This document shows, one piece after another, positions 23,101 through 35,204 of a stretch of 64,000 bases of DNA. The notes beneath the pieces were generated by a model that was not told the origin of the DNA, made no database searches, and saw nothing but the letters and a program-made list of their open reading frames with translations. The DNA lies in assembly GCF_024166365.1 (NCBI RefSeq), contig NC_064831.1:23178768-23242767 (forward strand), in the 5' to 3' direction. Each line of letters begins with the position of its first letter. Positions within the stretch are counted from its first letter, which is position 1. Source of the DNA: Elephas maximus indicus. Lineage: Eukaryota; Chordata; Mammalia; Proboscidea; Elephantidae. Both the position numbers and the translations under genes were made by a program.

Positions 23101-23308
23101 TATTTTACACAAATAACATGTTCCTTCTACATTTGTTTGCCAACCACGCCCTCTCCCTTGCAAGATATTTTCATAAGTGCTGCTATACCAATTCTTTTTT
23201 ACATGTCGCAGTAAAAAAAATCAGCATAGCACACTTTTGAAAATACCTTATGGGGGAGGGCGTGGTTGGCAAACAAATGTAGAAGGTGCACGTTATTTGT
23301 GTAAAATA
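23101..23308. repeat. 208 bp imperfect palindrome
   Basis: Two arms of roughly 95 bp are inverted copies of each other around a short centre near 23201-23212. The left arm starts TATTTTACACAAATAAC and contains TTTGTTTGCCAACCACGCCC. The right arm contains the complement GGGCGTGGTTGGCAAACAAA and ends with TTATTTGTGTAAAATA. The outer 60 bp match best, and mismatches increase toward the centre. Its origin is not recognised. Confidence 0.9.
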
Positions 23309-23610
23309 CTATATTCATCTATAAAGACGAATGAAATTCTGATGCATGCTACTACATGGATGAATCCTGAAAACATTATGCTAAGTGAAATCAGCCAGAC
23401 ACAAAAGGGCAAATATTATATGACTGTTTATATGAAATATCTAGAATAGGCAAATGCATACAAGCAAAAGGAGATTAGTGGTTACTAGGGAATAAAAAAA
23501 AATAGGGAGGGGAAATTGGTAATTATGCTAAAAAAAAAACCCTCTAAATACAAATCAATCTATCTCTATATACCTCTATTTATAATTTAAAAATGGTAAG
23601 TAAAGAAAAA

Positions 23611-25757
23611 AGTATAGTATTGATCAAGGGATTAGCAGCTGAAAGCTTTAAGCAGTGTGCCACTAAGACTCGTTAACTGACAGGGCTAGATGGTTTCAAG
23701 CTAGGATACACCCTGTCAGTTCTCTAGTTGCTGGTTATCTGGCATGAAGTGGATAGTGAACTCAGGCCGCTAAAAGAAGCTAGCAAGCTGTGACTGGACT
23801 GGGTCGGGTGTCCAGGTTTAGACTGGTTGTTTTAGACTGTGAACTCCATTAAAATAAATTTCCCATGTCCAACAAAACCCTTGTTAACTAGTAATTTTAC
23901 TCCAATAAATCATAACTTCCCTTGATGGCTCCATTTCAATATAAGCCAGAGTCAAGGCAAGAATAAACAATCCTCTTGGGTCAGAAGGCTTAGGACCAGG
24001 AAACTTCCTTCTCCTTCCTGAGTTGTTTTTTTTTAATTGAGAAGATTGGGGTAGAAAGTTAATGATGGGTTAACAGTAATTTAATGAAACCTGAGGCATC
24101 ACCTAGTGTCCCTGATCATCCTGGAGGTAACCTGCTCAAGAACAGCTACCATCTGGCCAGGCGTCGTGTGATTACTTTGGCCAGAGAGCAGACGGCCCAG
24201 AAACGTCACCAGCAGGCCCAGGAACACCGTTTCCTGGTGACCACTGTTATGGGCACCCAGGAAACTGGGCTCAGACGTTCACAGTCTGTCAGTTTAGATA
24301 AACAGTGTAAAGTGTCATCCAGACAGATTAACAAAACCTCTGGAAACTTTTGGAAAATGATGAACATTTTCCTTAACTAGAAGACAGTAGGAGAACTACA
24401 CATGAAAAAATGATTGAAATTATCTGAGAAGCAGCTGAAAATTGCTCCTCATCTTGCAGGGCTTTGATAAGAGCATGAAAGAAGTTAGATTTATGAACAC
24501 AGAAAGTCCAAAATGCTGGTCTGGAATGTTTGGAAAATACTATGAACCTGTCAAAGTTTCAAGCCTGACTTCCTTAAGGCTATGATTGCTCTGTGTTAAT
24601 GAAAATATTATATCTTGTATTAGGCTACAAGAGCGGTATAAGGCTTAAAAATCTTCCCACAAAGTAGCAGCTAAGGATTTGTATAGGGTTGTTGGTTTAG
24701 AGTCTCAGAATTTGAGTAATGGCTGAACAATAAAAAGAAGGCCACAGGCATGAGCATACAAAAGGGTTCCTTTACTTTTTGTATCTAAAAATGCACATAT
24801 GGCATACTTGTTTAGAATTCCAGGTAAGGGAGTGGTGGTGGTCAACCAACTAGAAGAGTATTTGGGAGCAGGGATATAAGCAGAGCAAACAATATCTTCA
24901 AGACTGTAAGATGGTATGGGCCTATTGGTCTTTTATGGTACTTTTTTACCATGGATATGATCAATGAATATGATCTTCTGGTGGACTGGTCTTCCTGACC
25001 AGAGGGCATCAATCAGGGGTGCTCTTGGGGTAAGTGGATAGCAAACTTGAATCCACGAAGCAGTCTGTTGCTCTGTGATTGTCATTACCTGAGTCTAAAG
25101 ACATTGTCTACTATTCTCAGACCCACAGGCATGTGGCAAGGCAAGGGTTAGGGGTTAAACTCTATCAAATACTTCTCCAGTCACCCACCTGCAGGATGGA
25201 CAGAACCCCAAGTATGGTCCTACTTTCCCTCTCACCCAGGCATCCAATAAGTAAGTGGCTTGCCTAATGTGTGGTTTCATTAATGTGCAGCTCTCAACAC
25301 TGGTGGGGAACAGGAGGGTGATTTAATCAAAAGCATAGTCCCCCTCCCCCATCCTTCAGTGTTGGCAGGAAGTCAGTACTTCCCCAGCAGTTTTCTAGCC
25401 TTTCACTAAGGCTTGTCAGATGAGAAAGACTAGGGAATTAAGTAGTTATGGCTAGATCTCCATATTCAGTGTTGACCATCAAAGCAGAGCTATATCCTTA
25501 AACTCAGTGGAAAGTCACCAAGAAATGTAATTAGGCATTGAATATTTTCTTTCCTAAGAAGTATCTGAACTAAGCATATTTAATGTTTTCTATTCCTTGT
25601 CCAAAAATCTGTGGTGCTCAGTTCCTTTTATTCTAGCAGAGAAAGTAAATGATGGAGTAGTAGAGGATACACGCAGATATGCCAATTCTATCAAACCCTT
25701 ACTCTCATAGAAAAGTGCCTCTCTCCTGACACTTGCAGAAAGGGTGGTGGAAATTAC
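23611..25757. other. Intronic sequence, mostly unrecognised
   Basis: Less AT-rich than the neighbouring intron. There is one 98-codon open stretch at 24084-24380 with no recognisable domain. Parts look like an old, decayed retroviral or LTR element, but I cannot name one. No exon recognised. Confidence 0.4.
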
Positions 25758-25781
25758 TCAACTGGACATTTTCATTCTTAC

Positions 25782-26074
25782 CTGCAAAGTGCTAATATGA
25801 ACAGGAGTCCCCGTGCCATTCACAGTGTTCTTTTTAGCCACATTTCCACCTTTTCCATCTGCTTGCTCAGCCTTAGCAATTCTGGCTTTTTCTGCTTCAA
25901 CTCTTTTAGGGTTGTTCAACATCACCTGGACAACAGCATACTCAACCAGTGAAGCGAACCCAAACAGAAGACAAGCAATAAGCCATACATCAAGAGCCTT
26001 CACGTAGGATACTTTGGGAAGTTCAGCAGCGAGGGTTGTGCACTCGGAGGCCAAACTGAGTACTGAGAAGATAC
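25782..26074 (-). CDS. GLRB: GLRB exon 8: M2 pore helix, M3 and part of the cytoplasmic loop
   Basis: This 293 bp exon has an acceptor AG at 26076-26075 after a (CT)n tract and a GTAAGA donor at 25781-25776. It encodes residues 303-399 and completes Gly302. Together with the end of exon 7 it forms the pore-lining M2: [20 protein letters not shown]. Pro at 2' and Phe at 6' are the beta-specific pore residues, and the Phe is linked in the literature to picrotoxin resistance of heteromers. [11 protein letters not shown] is the M2-M3 linker, followed by M3 ([20 protein letters not shown]). A basic, Ala/Glu/Lys-rich start of the M3-M4 loop ends at STLQ. The frame is intact and highly conserved. 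Confidence 0.98.
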
Positions 26075-26400
26075 CTAGAGAGAGAGAGAAAGGAATAAAG
26101 TGGCATTTTACCCCAACGAAAATGTCTGTATTCATTACTCTTCGACTAATTTTCTCTCCAGTAACTTTCAATGGACCATAAATAATCCATCAGTTCTCTT
26201 TAAAGCTTAAAGAGTAGCTAAAATAATAACCAATTGCTGTCAAAATAAAATAATGGGTATGTGTTTGGGTTAAAGGAGCATAAAAACCCAAGATGTTATC
26301 AATTTTTGCCTTAAATTTCCATTAATTATACCTATGCACATCTTTCCAAGTCAATTTTTCTATTCTTGGTCAAATTTTATTTGTCAGCCTATCAATCAAA

Positions 26401-26448
26401 CACACACTCGTGCATGCACACGCACACACACACACACACACACACACT
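26401..26448. repeat. CA dinucleotide microsatellite
   Basis: An imperfect (CA)n run directly at the tail end of the following minus-strand SINE. It could have grown from the SINE's A-rich/AAC tail. Confidence 0.85.
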
Positions 26449-26648
26449 CCAGTTGCCACTGAGTTGACTGCAACTCACCGCGGCCCCGTGTGTGTCAGGG
26501 TAGAACTGTGCTCCACAGGGTTTTCAACGGCTGATTTGTCAGGAGTAGACCATCAGGCTTTTCTTTAGAGGTGCCTCTGGGTGGACTCAACTCCAACCTT
26601 TCAGTTAGCAGCTGAGCACGGTAACTTTTTGCACTACCGAGGGAATCC
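26449..26648 (-). mobile_element. AfroSINE, long subtype, diverged
   Basis: Minus-strand copy with tail complement GTTGCCACTGAGTTGACTGC, the long-type middle with GAGGTGCCTCTGGGTGGACT, and head complement CAGTTAGCAGCTGAGCAC. It is more diverged than most copies here. Confidence 0.85.
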
Positions 26649-26720
26649 TAACCAAACAGAAGCTTTACACCTAATTCTTTGACATAGAATATATCAATAC
26701 CATTCTCTGTGCTCCCATAG

Positions 26721-27200
26721 TGGCTTAGTTATCTAGTGCTGCTCTAACAGAAATACCACAAGTGGATGGCTTTAACAAAGAGAAGTTAATCTTCTCACAG
26801 TAAAGTAGGCTAAAAGTCCAAACTCAGGGTGTCAGCTCCAGGAGAAGTCTTTCTCTCTCTGTCTCATCATTCTTCCCCCAGACTAGGAGCTTCCCTGTGC
26901 AGGGACCCCAGGTCCAAAGAACGCACTCTGCTCCCGGCACTGATTTCTTGGTGGTATGAGGTCCCCCTGTCTCTCTGCTGGCTTCTTTCTTTTATGTCTC
27001 AAGAGATTGCCTCAAGACACAATTCAATCTTGTTGATTGAGTCCTGCCTCACTAACACAACTGCTGCCCATCCTCCCTCATTAACATCATACAGGCATGA
27101 TCTACAACATATAGGATAATCACACAATACCAGGAATCATCGCCCAGCCAAATTGATACACACATTTTGGGGGGGGGGGTACATAATTCAATCCATGGTA
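26721..27200 (-). repeat. Solo MaLR-type LTR
   Basis: About 480 bp, the same LTR family as 16181-16703, with matching start (minus) and interior such as CTAGTGCTGCTCTAACAGAA on the plus strand. Flanking 5-mers CATAG (26716-26720) and TATAG (27201-27205) differ at one base, consistent with a 5 bp target-site duplication. No internal region. Confidence 0.8.
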
Positions 27201-27230
27201 TATAGTATTTCATAATTATCAATAGCATAA

Positions 27231-27425
27231 TCCATTGCCATTGAGTCGACTCTGACTCATAGGGACCCCACAGGACAGAGTAGAACTGCCCTACATGGTT
27301 TCCAAGGCTGTAGTCTTTATAGAAGCAGACCACCACATCTTTCTCCCACGGAGCGACTGGTGGGTTCAAACTGCCGACTTTTCGGTTAGCAGCCAACCCA
27401 CTTAACCACTGCACCATCATGGTTC
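27231..27425 (-). mobile_element. AfroSINE, long subtype
   Basis: Minus-strand copy: tail complement CATTGCCATTGAGTCGACTC, long-type middle with CCACATCTTTCTCCCACGG, head complement TTAACCACTGCACCATCATG. It lies just beyond the solo LTR. Confidence 0.92.
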
Positions 27426-30009
27426 CACATACAATGTACCAAGTTGTATTAACTTAGCTGTATACCTGAATATGTATTCTGATATTGAAACTTTATGAAG
27501 AAATGGTGGCCTTAAAAGCAATTTAATGGGTTTTATACTATATTTGGTAGAAAATATAAAGAAACTTTAAATTGGGGTGAGAGAAAATGACATTATTCAA
27601 AGCAATGCCTAAGTAAAGTCTCTCTGGTAGGGGCATGCAGAACATACTAAGAGGGGGAAGACAGTAGTTAAAGAAAAAAAACATAAGGAAATGAAGGTCT
27701 AATGATGGTAGGATCAATGTAAAAGGACTTAGGAGAAAAGGTTCTGTTGCTGATTGAAGGGAAGAAGTAAAGACCAAATCAAAATTCTAAACAGAATAAC
27801 TGGGAAATGCCCATGAGAGATGGTAAGAGGAGGTTCTGGAGAAAACATGATGACTTTGGTATGAAAACACTGAGTAAGGTCAGGTAAAGGCCAAGAAACA
27901 AAGAACAATGACCATGAGACAGTACAGCGCACATGAGAATTAGAAAGATCTTTTAAAAAGGAAAGTTTAGCAAATATATCATTCAGATGAAGGTTGTGTT
28001 GAAAAGAAGAGGGCTTTGTAAGGCAAAGATGCTGGAGTGTAAGAAAAATGGAACAGAGGAATAGATGACGGGATTGCCTTTAAAAGAAGAAATACAACTT
28101 TCATAGGCTTTGTGGGGAGTAAATAGGTATTCATAATTCTCTGGTGGGTTTTTTAAGTTAGAAACTATGCTGGTCAATTCTGTTAAGATTTTTATCACCT
28201 CAAAGATGTGAAAATAGAAATGGAGATAAAATAAGAAGAAAAAGAAAGTGAACATGCACTATGTGCCCCAACTTCAGGAAATCATATTACAATAGGAAAT
28301 ATCCACTTACTGTTTATTTTTAAAATAAGTTTTAAAATAGTATTTCTTTGGACAAATACCAAGTATTTTAGCAATATTTTAACATGAACTTCATAGAGTA
28401 TTACTTCATTGTTAATGCTAGTAAAACTCAGTCTGTATTTTAATAAATTATAAACAAATAAATGTGAAGCCTATCATTCATAAAATGTAGATTTTTATAA
28501 TTTTAATATTATGTTGCTAATAAATCACTCTCATATAACAGAGCTCCTCTTGAATAAATTCCAGGATTCCTGGGCATAATACTTCTAAAACATGTTTAAA
28601 ATACATGGACTTTATTTATCAGAATTTCTCTTACCTAAAAAAAAAAAAAAAAATTTTTTTAATGTAAAAATAAATTAAGCCTAGATTTCAAATGAGGGAA
28701 AATGTCATAAAATTTATATCAATGATTACAAATAGATATGGGGTCTACATTTATTAAAAGTTAAAACTAACAAATAATATAAATTAGATCATTAATTAAT
28801 TATGGTAGAATTGAACAAAAATCTCTATAAACAAGTCAGAGTGAATGATATTTTGCTCATCAACATGCACACGTGATTTTATAATGATACAATTGTCTTA
28901 ATTATTCAAGAGGTCAGTATGTATCATGAACTGTATTATTGACAATGGAACACCCAGAGATTGCATATTCCACTAATCTCAGAGGAAGAGTCTGCAAAAT
29001 AATTCCTTAATAGCATATATGTTAGCAACGTATTAACAAAATGAGGAACTCTTCTGCTGAAGACCAAGAAATTTAAAAAGAAGAAAGAAGAAAAGAAAGG
29101 GGGGAGGAAAGGAAAAAAGATGCAGGATAGGAATAACATGGCATTTGTTCTTAATACCAAATGCCATGAACGGGAGAAGCAGGTCAAGGAGAAATCACAA
29201 GGGTACAAACATCAACTCCTGCGTAAACTCAAAACAATTTGTCTCACACAAGTGTTACCAAATTATTTTAACATTTTAATCAAAGACTACTAAAAGAAAA
29301 ACTACTATCATGTGAGAATCCATGAATACTTCTTGAAATTTTTTAAAGAGGTCCTTAGAATAAAAAACATTTTGAACCACTGATCTAGATGATAAGAAAA
29401 TAGTATAAAAGGAAGGATAGGTCTGTGTGGTCTACTATTAGGTCTGAATTGTGACTTGAATTATTCATCTTTTTATATTTTTATTGAACGCTTTTTGTTA
29501 AAAAAAAAAAAAAAGTTCTATTCCCTGGTAGTAACAACTAAAACATTTTTTGTTCAAGAAGAAAAGGTATAATAGTATAGCTAAAAAACTGCAAAAAGTT
29601 ACACTCTTATTTACTTGTATAATTGCTTCCAAAACTTAGAGAAATAAAGACAAAGTCTTTACCCACAATTCATAGAAGATTTGATGTTTGTTAACAATGA
29701 AGAAAGCAAATTAAAAAAAAGGGGGGGGAGAAAAATAAAACTAGGATACAAAACTAATAAAATTAAACCCAGGGAAAATTAAAATAATTCATGTATGCTA
29801 TATGTATTTCTCCTAACTTTTATAAAATATGGATCATAGTAGAAAGAGATTGGTAAACAATCTTTTCTTTCAATTCTTTGGAACAACAAGTAGGAAAAAG
29901 AAATGTTGAGTCAACTTAGCTATTTCAAATGGATATCCTAAAATTTAATAAGAGTCAGTAAAATAATTTATTTTTAGGTGAAATTATACATATATGTATA
30001 TAATAACAG
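27426..30009. other. Intronic sequence, nothing recognised
   Basis: AT-rich intron with homopolymer runs (A run near 28638-28654, A run near 29500-29514, purine-rich 29090-29120). I see no gene. Confidence 0.5.
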
Positions 30010-31618
30010 AGTTTCAAAATAACTGAAGAATAAATTGACAGAATTAAAAGGAGGAACAGATTACAGTTGGAGATTTTAACACCTCTCTCACCAACAACTC
30101 AAATAACTAGACAAAAGAATTAGCAAAGACAAAAAATTTCAACAACACCATGACCCATTTTGACTCTAGCGATATTTACAGATCTCATTTGTCATTTAAC
30201 AATGATAAATTGCACAGTATTTGCAAGTGTGCATACCAGAAATAACCATATGCTGGGCCATCAAAAAAATAAGTCACAATAAACATGTAAGGCTTCATAC
30301 AGGATCTATACAAAAAGAAAACATGGAGTATTTTCTCAGGCAAAAATTGAATTAAATTAGAAAGCAGTAATATTCAGGTACCTGGGAAAACCCTAAATAT
30401 TTAGAAATCTGTCTACAAATTTCTAAAGTATCAACAGGTCAAAGAAGAAATCACAAAGGAAATTAAAAGGCATTTTAACTGAAAGGTGATGAAAACACAT
30501 CAAAATTTGCACAATGCAGCTAAAGCAGCACTTACAGGGAAAATTGTAACTTAAAATGCTCATGCATGAAAAGAAGATCTAAAATCAATTATCTGAGTTC
30601 CCATCTGAAGCAACTGAAAAATAAGAGCAAAGCAAACCCAAGCTAAATAAAAAAAGGAAGTAAAAAAGACAAGAGCTAAAACCAATGAAAAAGAAAATTA
30701 TCAAACAGAGAAAATCAACGAAATCAAAAGTAGTGCTTTAAAAATATAAATAAAATTGAAAAGATAGAATTCACAGGTAATATCAGCAATGAAGGAGGGG
30801 ATATAAGGACAGCCAGACATTAAAAGGATAAGGGAATATCATGAATGATCTAGTGCTAATAACTTTCCCAATTTATTTTACAATGTCACTAAGTCACTAT
30901 CTTCTTGAAACCAAAATCAGACAAAGACCACACCAGAAGACTACATACCAACATCCTTCATAAAAACACACACACATAAAGAAAAACCCTGAACAAAACT
31001 TTAGCATACCAAATCCAATGATATATAAAAAAGATAATATATCTTTTTTATATATTTTATATAACTGGTGTTTATCCAAAGAACACAAGGTTAGATTAAC
31101 ATCTGGAAATCAATCAGTATAATTTACAACATTAACAAAATAAAGAGGAATACTCATATAATCACGTAAATACATGCAGGAAAAGCAACTGACAAAATTC
31201 AACACTCACTCGTGGTAATAACCCTCAGCAAATCAATCTGTTGGAAACATCTACGAAAAATTCTATAACTATCATCACACTTTAACAGCAAATGGTTCAA
31301 TTATTTCTACCTACAATCAGGAATAAAGCATCTTTCAACAATTCTATTCCACATTGCATTAGAGATCCTGGGAATTACAATACGACAAGGAAACTAGTGT
31401 TGATGAGGATGTGAAACAAGTGATAGGAATGCAAAACGGGACCCCCATTTTGATAAGTTCTTAGGCAGTACACCCATGCCTCATTTATCCACCACATCAT
31501 TACCTGACATTTTGCATTTACAACAACAGTAAAAAAACTACTGTTTTACTATCCAATTATTGGCAACATACATCTGGCAGTGACAAATGCTGAGATGCAA
31601 GGTGAGACTAATGCTGGC

Positions 31619-31850
31619 TGTGATGGTTAAGGTTATGTGTCAGTCCTTGGATGGGCCATGATCCTCAGCGGTTTGGCAGTTTTGCAATAATGTAATTTGG
31701 CAGTTATGTAATGTAATTTGGCAGTTATGTAATGATGTAGTCATTCTCCATTATATGATCTGATATGGTCATCCTCCATTTTCACATAATGCCTATTTTC
31801 ACATAATAATCTAGTCTTTGGACCCTAACCATGTTGATAAGTGAGAAAGG
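31619..31850 (+). repeat. LTR-type fragment with 21 bp tandem duplication
   Basis: The fragment begins TGTGATGGTTAAGGTTATGT, the usual start of an ERVL-class LTR family as I recall it. Inside, a 21 bp unit starting TGTAATTTGGCAG is repeated exactly at 31691-31711 and 31712-31732. Family name not certain. Confidence 0.55.
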
Positions 31851-31938
31851 CGTATTTATTTTATAAAAAGAAAACAGACTTTGCCATACAACTCAAAAGT
31901 ATCATTCCCAGGTATTTACCAAAGAGTAATGGAAACAT

Positions 31939-32155
31939 GGAGTCCCTGGGTGATACAAATGGTTAACACGCTTGGCTGCCAACCAAAAGATTGAAGGTTC
32001 AAGCCCACCCAGAGCTGCCTCAGAAGACAGACATGGAGATCTACTTCTAAAATATTAGCCACTGACAACCCTATGGAGCACAGTTCTACTCTGACATGCA
32101 TGAGGCTGCCATGAGTCAGAATCAACTCGACATCTGTTTTTGGTTTTTGTTTTTA
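31939..32155 (+). mobile_element. AfroSINE, long subtype
   Basis: Head GGAGTCCCTGGGTGATACAA, B box in GAAGGTTCAAGCCC, long-type middle with CAGAGCTGCCTCAGAAGACA, tail CATGAGTCAGAATCAACTCG and a T/G-rich end. Inserted in the L1. Confidence 0.9.
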
Positions 32156-32360
32156 AATAAAAACATATATCCATGTAAGACTCATTCACAAATATTCATA
32201 ACATATTTATAACACCTAAAATATGGAAATAATCCAAATGTCCATCAATTGTTGAATAGAAACAGAAACTGTGGTGTATCATACTATGAAACACTACTCA
32301 GCAATACAGAACCAAATAATACCTGCAAAAACATGGATAAATATCAGAAACATAAATACG

Positions 32361-32663
32361 CCCCTATTCTCCAGCTTTCTTTTAATGAGTGTGGCTAGAG
32401 AAAAACATGCCACCATGATGACAAGTATCACTTTAAATTTATAACCACTAACCTCGAGAAGTCCATAATCCTGTCATGCCATCATGGTGTATTTCCCTTG
32501 TCCATTCACTAATTTTTCCCTCTTCAAACTCACAAAAATCTACCCCATCTAACTTGAAACTCATGGCCTTACTTGCTATTTTAATGATGAAAAAAAAAAA
32601 AAAAATTACAAGCCCACACCACCATATCTACCCATTTATCCTGTCTGTGCCCATATCCCATAG
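32361..32663. other. Intronic sequence, nothing recognised
   Basis: Unremarkable intron with an A run at 32590-32605. Confidence 0.4.
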
Positions 32664-32880
32664 CCAGAGGTCAACAAACTATGGCCTGTAGGCCAGTCTT
32701 TTTCAACACCTGTTTTTATAAAGTTTTATTGGATCACATCCATACCTGTTCTAGCGCACATTGTCTATAGCTGTTTTAGTGCTATGACAGCAGAATTGAG
32801 TAGATGTGACAAAAACCATATGGCCCATCAAACAAATATTTACTATCTGGCCTCACAGAAGGTACATGCTGACCCTGGGA
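32664..32880. mobile_element. Non-autonomous hAT-type DNA transposon
   Basis: The ends are inverted repeats: left CAGAGGTCAACAAACT, right about TGCTGACCCTGG. Between them is text such as GGCCTGTAGGCCAG and TTTACTATCTGGCC. This matches a widespread old mammalian hAT (Charlie-group) family whose ends read CAGGGGTCGGCAAACT. No transposase frame. An 8 bp target duplication is not evident. Confidence 0.65.
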
Positions 32881-33271
32881 CAAATCCACAGCGTTCCTAA
32901 CAAAGGAGCACTTTGTTATTTCTACCCAAAATCTCCACTCTCTGGATTTCACCCCCACTCACTGACTCAAAGATACTGCTCCTATTCTTCTCCCTCTTTT
33001 CTGTTTTTTTCTTCATTACTAGTTATTTTTCATCAACAAATAATCATGCTGTGATTCCGGCCACCTTAAAAAATAAAATATCAATCTCTCTTCCCATCAC
33101 AGCTACTTCTCTATTCTCTTTTACAACTAAAAATCCCCAATAAGATGTCTCTAGTTCTTTCCCTTCTGTTCTGTATTAAAGCCATTCTAATTAGACTTTG
33201 CAGGGTAAAAAAAGGTATTTTCCTGGTTCCTGAGAGATAGGTCTAAGCCCTTGCAATCTCCTGAGTAACTG

Positions 33272-33470
33272 AAGGACCCTTGGTGGTGCAGCGGTTAAAC
33301 TGATCAACTGCTAACCAAAAGGCTGGTGCTTCAAAACCACCAGCGGCATCATGGAAGAAAGGTGTGGCTGGCAGTCTGCTTCTGTAGAGATTTATAGCCT
33401 TGGAAACCCTATGGGGTTGCTATGAGTTGGAATCAACTCGATGGCAGTGGGTTTGATTTTTTGGTTTTTT
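33272..33470 (+). mobile_element. AfroSINE, long subtype
   Basis: Head GGACCCTTGGTGGTGCAGCG, long-type middle with GGAAGAAAGGTGTGGCTGGC, tail TATGAGTTGGAATCAACTCG and a T/G-rich end. Confidence 0.92.
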
Positions 33471-34200
33471 GTTATCTGTGGACCTCCACACCATACCTGA
33501 GAGTTTATGCTAATGAGATGACTCAGGTGGAGCTGCCCAGGCCAGAAAGACCATCTCCTGATCTAAGCCCACTTTGAAGGGGTAGGGGTGGAGATGCTGG
33601 GCAGGATTCCATCAAGTATGCCTATGAAATGAGGCCCAATAAAGGCTCTGGACACAAAGTTCCATGGGCTTCCTGGTGATAAAAAAACATCTGTTCTCAG
33701 GATGGTGACCTACCTCTTTGGGACAAGGGAACTCCCTATTGGGAACCCATCCATGTCTTGCCCTTTGCATCTCTTATTTACGCTGATCCTGATTTTCATT
33801 CTTTATAATAAAACCTGTAATCACAGTATAATCAAAATATAGCACTTCCCATGAGTTCTGTGAGTCATTCTAGTACAGTGAGAAACCTCAGGGAGTAGGG
33901 GGAGCCAGAAGGTCAGAAGTGAGAAGAGGCAGGGAACCTCCGAGCTTATGGTTGGTATTCTGAGGGGATAGTCAGAAGACCCCAAATTTGTAGCTAGCAG
34001 GTCAGAAATGAGGGCGTTGTGGGGATTCCCAAGTTTGTGGCTGGTGTCTGAAGTCTTGGGCAGTTATGGCAGCCTGGAGGACCGACCTCCTCAGGGGATT
34101 AACATCAGAGGTAGGAGTGCTGTGTGTGCAGCCAATGTCAGAACAGAGGGCACAGAACTGACAGTGAACTGGTCTGTATTAAACAACACAGTATGGTGTG
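33471..34200 (+). repeat. ERVL-class LTR-like repeat
   Basis: About 0.7 kb with the feel of an LTR 3' half. TTTATAATAAAACCTGTAAT at about 33803 supplies a polyadenylation signal. GAGTTCTGTGAGTCATTCTA and repeated 'GGTCAGAAGT/GGTCAGAAATGAGG' units follow. From memory this resembles the LTR67-like ERVL group. Ends are not defined. Confidence 0.5.
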
Positions 34201-35204
34201 AGAAGTGGAAATTTGATTTTTCCACACAGACAGGGACTTGTTCTCTGTGATTTTTATTAGATGTAAACCACTAAATTTCTTATTCAGATAAAATTAACAT
34301 CTTCATGCTTTTTTCCTAGTTTCCAACTTTTTAAAATCTGTGTTTCATTAAAGTCCTCTAGTAAGTCTGGAGGGGGATTTGCACAAAGCCTTTTTGATGG
34401 AAAATAAAATAAAATTCAGCCACCAATCACTCACAGAGAGGTCAGATATATCACAGCCTTACCTATATGAGTTCCAGGTGATACTCAGAAAACATACACA
34501 TTCAAACACACACACACACAGAGTAATAAAACGTCTGAAATTCCAATCAAAATTTACTGTCACAGTGTTCTTATTTTGAAGTTCACTCACTTTATCCATA
34601 TGGAAGGTATCTTTATTATATCCCCAAGCAAAGACTATTTAACTTTTATACAGACAATTCTCAAAAATGGGCTAATGGTATTTCTATGTCACAAAGCGTT
34701 AAAAATTAACTGGAGAGCACCGGCATGGGGGGAGGGGGCGACCAGCCTGAAGCACTCTAGCCACCCCTGACGATACAACACACAATAGCTGATGTTTATG
34801 AAAACAACGCTAAGTAACATTTTAAAAAGATAAATTACGTTACATAGTCCCTAATTAGGAGCATAGGGTAGTATATAATATTATTTAGAAAGATTTTTGT
34901 CAAAAATCATTACTTGTTTTAACTTTGGCACTACTGAAAATTTTACATTTCATTTACCTGTGAAAATCCCTTACTAATACTTATTTCATGACAGAAAAGG
35001 TAGGATACATCAGGTGTGGAGATTTAAAATACACCGAGGACCAGAAAAGAAAAATGTGACTTAATTATAAAGTGCAAAAATACAGAGAATATCTTGTTCA
35101 ACGTCAAGTATTGAAGAAAGCCTAAAAAAGAATTAAAAAAAAAATTTTTTTTATACGTTGCCATTAATTTCAAAATCCATTTTTTCAAAATAATTAATTA
35201 TACG
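34201..35204. other. Intronic sequence, nothing recognised
   Basis: AT-rich intron with a short CA run near 34507-34519. No gene seen. Confidence 0.45.

Larger units (their letters stand above)
19925..23610 (+). mobile_element. Old L1 LINE with internal deletion
   Basis: A decayed plus-strand L1. It has a 5' region (AAGATGGAGTAGACATAC at 19932) and ORF1-like sequence (about 20750-21500). The start of ORF2-like text is at about 21690-21850, followed by an abrupt jump to the ORF2 C-terminal part (from about 21870). The 3' end is near 23610. Most endonuclease and reverse transcriptase sequence is absent. A SINE plus palindrome (22903-23307) interrupts the C-terminal part. Confidence 0.75.
2314..25781 (-). 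other. GLRB: GLRB intron between exon 8 and last exon
   Basis: This is a 23.5 kb intron with a GTAAGA donor (25781-25776) and an AG acceptor (2315-2314). Most of it consists of the mobile elements listed separately. Between them I see no further exon and no other gene. Confidence 0.95.
30010..32360 (+). mobile_element. Old L1 LINE fragment with deletions and insertions
   Basis: Plus-strand L1 ORF2 remains. The endonuclease part starts near 30030 (GGAGATTTTAACACCTCTCT at 30068). Reverse transcriptase-region text runs from about 30690 to 31380. An abrupt jump leads to C-terminal text at about 31395, and 3' text continues to about 32360. It is interrupted by an LTR fragment (about 31450-31870) and a SINE (31939-32155). 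No usable frame. Confidence 0.75.

Noticed and set aside
24084-24380. 98-codon open frame on the plus strand, MKPEASPSVPDHPGG...
   Set aside because: No recognisable domain, opposite strand to GLRB, no nearby splice or promoter signals I can support. The length is not remarkable for this composition.
26401-26448. CA repeats as regulatory Z-DNA elements
   Set aside because: Ordinary microsatellite at a SINE tail. Nothing in the sequence argues for a specific regulatory role.
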